DNA from: Phragmites australis
Lineage: Eukaryota; Streptophyta; Magnoliopsida; Poales; Poaceae
Length of the DNA stretch: 64,000 nucleotides
Direction of reading: 5' to 3'
NCBI RefSeq assembly: GCF_958298935.1
Contig: NC_084921.1
Coordinates: 51,447,001 to 51,511,000, forward strand
The position numbers were made by a program, and so were the translations under genes. Under the pieces are notes generated by a model. The model searched no databases and had not been told where the DNA came from. It saw nothing but the letters and a program-made list of their open reading frames with translations. This document shows, piece by piece, positions 60,131 to 64,000 of this stretch; position 1 is the first letter of the stretch, and the number at the start of each line of letters is the position of its first letter.

Positions 60131-61650
60131 CAAGCATCTCTACTTTAAATAAATATTTATATAATCAGCTTTAACGATTGTCGACAAATGCATAATAGGA
60201 GGAAGAATGTATTTGTGAAGAAGAATAAGAGTCGGCTCTGCCTTGGTTGTTGGATTGGCCCATCCACCGGACATAGAATATTTAAGTTGAAAGGGGATAA
60301 TATGTTTCATATTGTTTAATGTGAATTACTTTATCCAACAATTAATTGCTTATTTCAATCCATGTCAAGTAACATTGCAAGTCAAAATCTTATCTTAAAT
60401 GCCACCATTGTATGATACCATGAGCTCCATTAAATTTGCAAAATCATATTGTTAGAAAATATACCTACCTGCTGATAGATGTTTTTATAAAAAGTCCCTA
60501 GCAAGCGTTGTGTTAAAAAATGTCATATGTTCCATTTTCTTTTATTGCCCATTGTCGAGGTTCCCTAAGAAGAGCGACAATACAAATGCAAGATTTTTCT
60601 TTTTACCATAGTTGCTAGTGCCAGAGGTAGAGTTGGATACTCTGAATAAGGGCACAACTAGAAAAAAAATGTTGAGTTTCACAATTTAGCCCCATATCCG
60701 GCTGGAAGGTGAAACGTGGGAGCTTACACTATATGTTCAAGTTTACAAATGCGTTTTACCTTTGAAAATCGCTCAGCGGCGGTAACCGCGGTAACCACAC
60801 AATAGGTGAAATTCGGTAGAAACCAATCGAATTTCATCGAATTTTTAAATTTTATTTGAATTTTCAATTTAAGTTTAATCAGTAACGGCTCGGTTTATAA
60901 ATACAATTTAGACTGAATAATCCGATAACCACGATAATCAAACGATTACCGACGATATTTCAAACTCAGTATAAGCCTCTGCTAGTGCACTTTTAAAACT
61001 AAAAACACTCCCTCACATGAAACGTCTCTCGGTAGTCGGTAGCATTCCTGGCTCACGCGTGGACCCACAACTGTGACGTGGCAAGTAAAGGAGAAATGAC
61101 TTGAGGGGTCCAGCATATCAGATAGTTGTCCACACCACTTTTTTGTTTAGCGATTTGTAGTCTCGGTGAAGAACTGAGCGGGTTAATTTAATTTGTGCAA
61201 ACATTATCCCACAACATGCGACGTTGTCTGTTAGAATTCACATATGTTGTATTTAACAGGTGTATTTGCTTCACAATGAATGAAATACGTGCATTACATG
61301 TTCTTGAAATATTTGCCTCACAACAAGGTGCGCAATCCGCTTACATGTGAGTCTATAATTACTGCACGTTTGGACTAAAACCCCTAACAAAATTCGTAAA
61401 AAGATACTGCTAGAAATACTTGAGGCAACCGGTATGTGGTTGCAAACATTGATAATGTACTAGCTACGGTTTTTTAGTGACTGATTAGACGTAAGGTCAA
61501 ACACAATGCACCGCTGTACTTCAGTCCGTCAAGCTGTTGTTTGTTATGTTTGCTCTTGCTGTGCTCTATGTCTAGTTATTTCGTTAGGTTCTTAGTCCAC
61601 TTTGTTTCGTGATTTTTAGTTGTTTTTTCTTATTTAATCGAGCACTTTAG
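60131..61650. other. Intergenic, probable old repeats
   Basis: Possibly further LINE sequence up to about 60500. Near 60770-60970 'gcggtaaccgcggtaacc' and a long AT-rich 'gaatttcatcgaattt' stretch resemble a common cereal repeat, but no termini were defined. No gene supportable. Confidence 0.35.
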
Positions 61651-62275
61651 CCTGTGGGTCTTTCTTCTGTTAATACGGGCCATGTATCACACAGCCCTGG
61701 ATCTCCGCCGACGGGGCCAGCGCGGGAGGACGGCGGACGGAGGGGAGGATCCACGGGCAGGCAAGCAAAGCACCGGTGCCGCCGGTACACGGCCCCTTTT
61801 TTTTCTCATTTTTCTTTCACAGCCTTGCGAGCCAAAGGTTAATCATCGGTGGCTTTCGCTTTTGGCGAGATGGATCGCGCTGCCGACGCGGCGAGGAGCA
61901 TCGCAGGATGCGGGGGCTGCTCTGCCCGTCTGCCGGCCGTGCGGTCCTGGCGGCGACCCCAACCTCGTACCGCCGGCACGCGGCGTGCCTGCTGCGCTCA
62001 GATCTGCTCGCATCTTTTTCTGATCGGAACGGAACGCACTCGTCACTCATCTCTGCCTGCCTCTGCCCCGGCCCCTCCGTCTGTCTCAGTGGCCAGTGTC
62101 AGTGACCGCAGGGGATCGTGCCATGCCGGCGCTTGGAATCGGATGTCGTAGGTACATGCGGCTGTACGCGACCAGTAATGCTACCGTCTTTACACGAAAC
62201 GCCGTCTGGAACACGCAAACACGGGAGGGTAGGGGGAAATCCAACTCCCCGGCGTATCTTGATAGTCCTGATACC
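61651..62275. other. GC-rich island without identifiable gene
   Basis: Strong GC and CpG content. Overlapping frames of 62-113 codons on both strands mean coding potential cannot be separated from composition, and none has family resemblance. Could be a promoter/first-exon area or a methylated transposon fragment. Confidence 0.3.
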
Positions 62276-62522
62276 AGTGTCTATTTGTCAGAGTTTCCAA
62301 GCAGTTTTTAGCTTTCTAAATGAAATTCGTAAGAGTGATTTTTTAAAATAAACTAAAAATTATGAAATAAAAAAATAGCTTTCTCTGATCACTTTTCGCA
62401 GAGAATCACTTTCTTCATATATTTTATTTTAAATAATCACTTTCAGCCATAAAATCATTTCTTTCAGAAAACCACTCCCCGTAGAAAATTTAAATCATAA
62501 AAAACTCTACCAAATAGATCCT
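62276..62522. mobile_element. MITE with TCTATTTGG-type termini
   Basis: The left end AGTGTCTATTTGTCAGAGTT and right end AACTCTACCAAATAGATCCT are imperfect inverted repeats. The body is AT-rich with repeated 'aatcacttt' phrases on both strands, so it can fold back. Non-coding. No certain target duplication. Confidence 0.6.
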
Positions 62523-63106
62523 CATTCTTAGGTAGATATATATTCGTATATCCTTAGTATAATTTTTGTGTTTAGCGGGAGTTCTGTTCTTGCCAAATGT
62601 GAAGGCATACGGGGCGATTAGCACATTTGGCAGAAAAAAAAAGAGGACTTTCATTGCTACCGACATACCATAGATGTTCACAAATTTTGGGCCGAACTTA
62701 CTTTAGCTAAACAACAACTTATTTTCGGGTATTTACACTGTTCTAATTGGACGACGAAGCTAAGCAATGGTGGATATGATACACGTGACTACATGCGCTA
62801 GACTACACTTGGAGCTTCTCTGCGAGGAAGAGAAGGGCGAACGGAGGGGCACTGAGATTTACAAATACGCCGTACAAGAGAAGTGAATTACGCTGTAGAT
62901 GCTTTTAGATGCGTGTACGACAACGGCACAACGTTTCTCAGATCCATCATACTCTCCACACCACTGGATTGAAGGCTCCCCAGTCTCCACTGCATCAATG
63001 GCATTGTGGTACTGAAGCCCTGCATTGGATGGGCGAGATGACTTCAGTAAGACTGTAAAAAGCGCATATTTGACAAGATTGCAGCGAGGCATCATAAGAT
63101 GGCTTT
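62523..63106 (-). other. Downstream/3' UTR region of the right-edge gene
   Basis: Follows the TGA at 63107-63109 on the minus strand. The 83-codon minus frame 62859-63110 overlaps the stop in another frame and has no family match. Polyadenylation site not assigned. Confidence 0.35.
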
Positions 63107-63517
63107 TCAATGTTCATGATCAGTAGCATACTTTGGCTTTCTTCCAACGATCGATGGGTTACTGGCATTTGGTTTGCTCATCATTCGTGATGGCCGACGT
63201 GGCGGTGGTGGCGGTGGCTGTAAGAATGAGTAAGGCAAAAGGTCAAGTCTGATTTGAAAACATAAGGCTACATTTCGTGCGCCAACAAATGAGAATCTTT
63301 GGTGTGCATGAGGTATGAATGGGTTATGTGCGTCCTGATTTGTACCCTCTTAAAAAAAACAATTGAGTATCTTTGAATTCTGGTAGAAGTCATAATATGA
63401 GTACTGTGCTGTAAAAGAAAGTCATACGTTTGGAGCCCTCGCCTTTACGTTTCTAGTCTTCAAAGGCGTTATTTTCTTTGATGTGGATGCTCGAGATTGC
63501 ATTGTTACTTGAATGCC
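63107..63517 (-). CDS. C-terminal exons of an unidentified gene (partial, runs off the right edge)
   Basis: Two exons, 63428-63517 (30 codons, phase 0 to 0) and 63107-63217 (36 codons plus TGA), join across good GT-AG sites: acceptors TGTGTAG and TCTTACAG, donor GTATGA. The product tail is basic and proline-rich. The first exon ends KARAPN, the second opens with six prolines then RRPSRMMSKPN, and it ends KYATDHEH. Such tails occur in cytoskeleton- or RNA-associated proteins, but I cannot assign a family. Upstream exons lie beyond base 64000 or in 63518-64000, where no further exon was recognised. Confidence 0.6.
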
Positions 63518-64000
63518 CTACACAAAGGTTCACAACAGTCGTTAGCAAGTCCAATTTAACTGTTGATGCAAGATTTACATTACATTCACAAACTCATTTC
63601 AGTTATAACTGTTTCCAGAAGGATTATTTGAGAAGATTTGCTGGTGGTATGTGGTAGTTTCCGACATGATAAAGAATCCTTGGAAGTCAGATCTAGGTTG
63701 ACCTGGAGCCTAGACTAAGTAAAGTCCAGACCACACTGTTGGGCGCATCAGTATAGCCTGATGATCAGACATAAATTTTTGCTGCGGTTACTGGAAACGA
63801 ATTTACAATTGGACTGATGGGATTTATCAACAGAGGACACAAATTAGCCTCTGGATTCAAACATAGTTCACTGTATTACCAGACACTAGTTACTGAAAAT
63901 AAATAACAACTCGTATAAACATTTACATGACCAATGTAAAAACTCTGTTAAAACTGCTAATTTTGTCAAAACTCACATGCATAAAAAAGAGGCAAGCATC
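63518..64000. other. Probable intron of the right-edge gene
   Basis: AT-rich sequence without a supportable exon, transposon terminus or RNA gene. Placed as an intron because the exon at 63428-63517 needs upstream exons on the minus strand. Confidence 0.4.

Noticed and set aside
61654..62351. Cluster of 62-113-codon frames on both strands
   Set aside because: GC-rich composition leaves all frames open; no frame has a recognisable domain or homology pattern.

Overview
The window is nuclear DNA from a grass (Poaceae, probably a panicoid). Reasons: short GC-rich first exons followed by AT-rich introns, GT-AG introns throughout, Stowaway-type MITEs opening with the CTCCCTCC terminus and flanked by TA, Copia, Ty3/Gypsy and LINE relics, a eukaryotic tRNA-Ser gene with an internal Pol III layout, and proteins from plant-only families. 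There are no bacterial-type operons, ribosome-binding sites or CRISPR arrays. Exon models were assembled by hand from splice sites, reading phase and family resemblance.

Layout. 1-7.5 kb is gene-free: a Stowaway-like MITE, a solo-LTR-like remnant related to the Gypsy element further right, and unclassified repeat-like DNA. 8.2-27.6 kb (minus) is one large gene for a PHD-SWIB-Plus3-GYF nuclear protein, modelled with 19 coding exons and 885 residues. Its introns hold an internally deleted Copia element, two solo LTRs with perfect target duplications, a small LTR element (TRIM-like), a SINE-like insert with a 20-bp duplication, a Stowaway MITE, a captured GH17 glucanase fragment and a 137-bp tandem repeat. 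Between Plus3 and GYF the gene has a run of nine coding exons that all start and end in phase 1. Six of them are recognisable 57-bp duplicates of one another, and a seventh copy is broken.

29.5-30.5 kb is a satellite of about 105 bp. At 30.8 kb lies a tRNA-Ser(AGA) gene (minus). At 31.75 kb is a 40-bp minisatellite. 32.4-33.9 kb (minus) is a two-exon gene for a small tail-anchored-looking protein (DUF6821-like), with a MITE in its intron. 35.2-44.1 kb is a decayed Ty3/Gypsy element in minus orientation with both LTRs, followed by another MITE. 45.3-47.6 kb is a decayed, 5'-truncated Copia element (plus) that abuts the last part of a PPR-DYW gene. 48.2-51.2 kb (minus) is a seven-exon gene for a SNARE-associated/VTT-domain membrane protein with a plastid-like N-terminus. 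54.8-55.9 kb (minus) encodes a seven-helix plant membrane protein whose CT-rich 5' leader is probably spliced. 57-62.6 kb is intergenic, with an LTR-like fragment, a LINE relic and a MITE. At the right edge the last two coding exons of an unidentified minus-strand gene enter the window.

The genes are separate eukaryotic loci with no pathway linking them. The most unusual structure is the expandable, frame-neutral exon array in the PHD-SWIB-Plus3-GYF gene.
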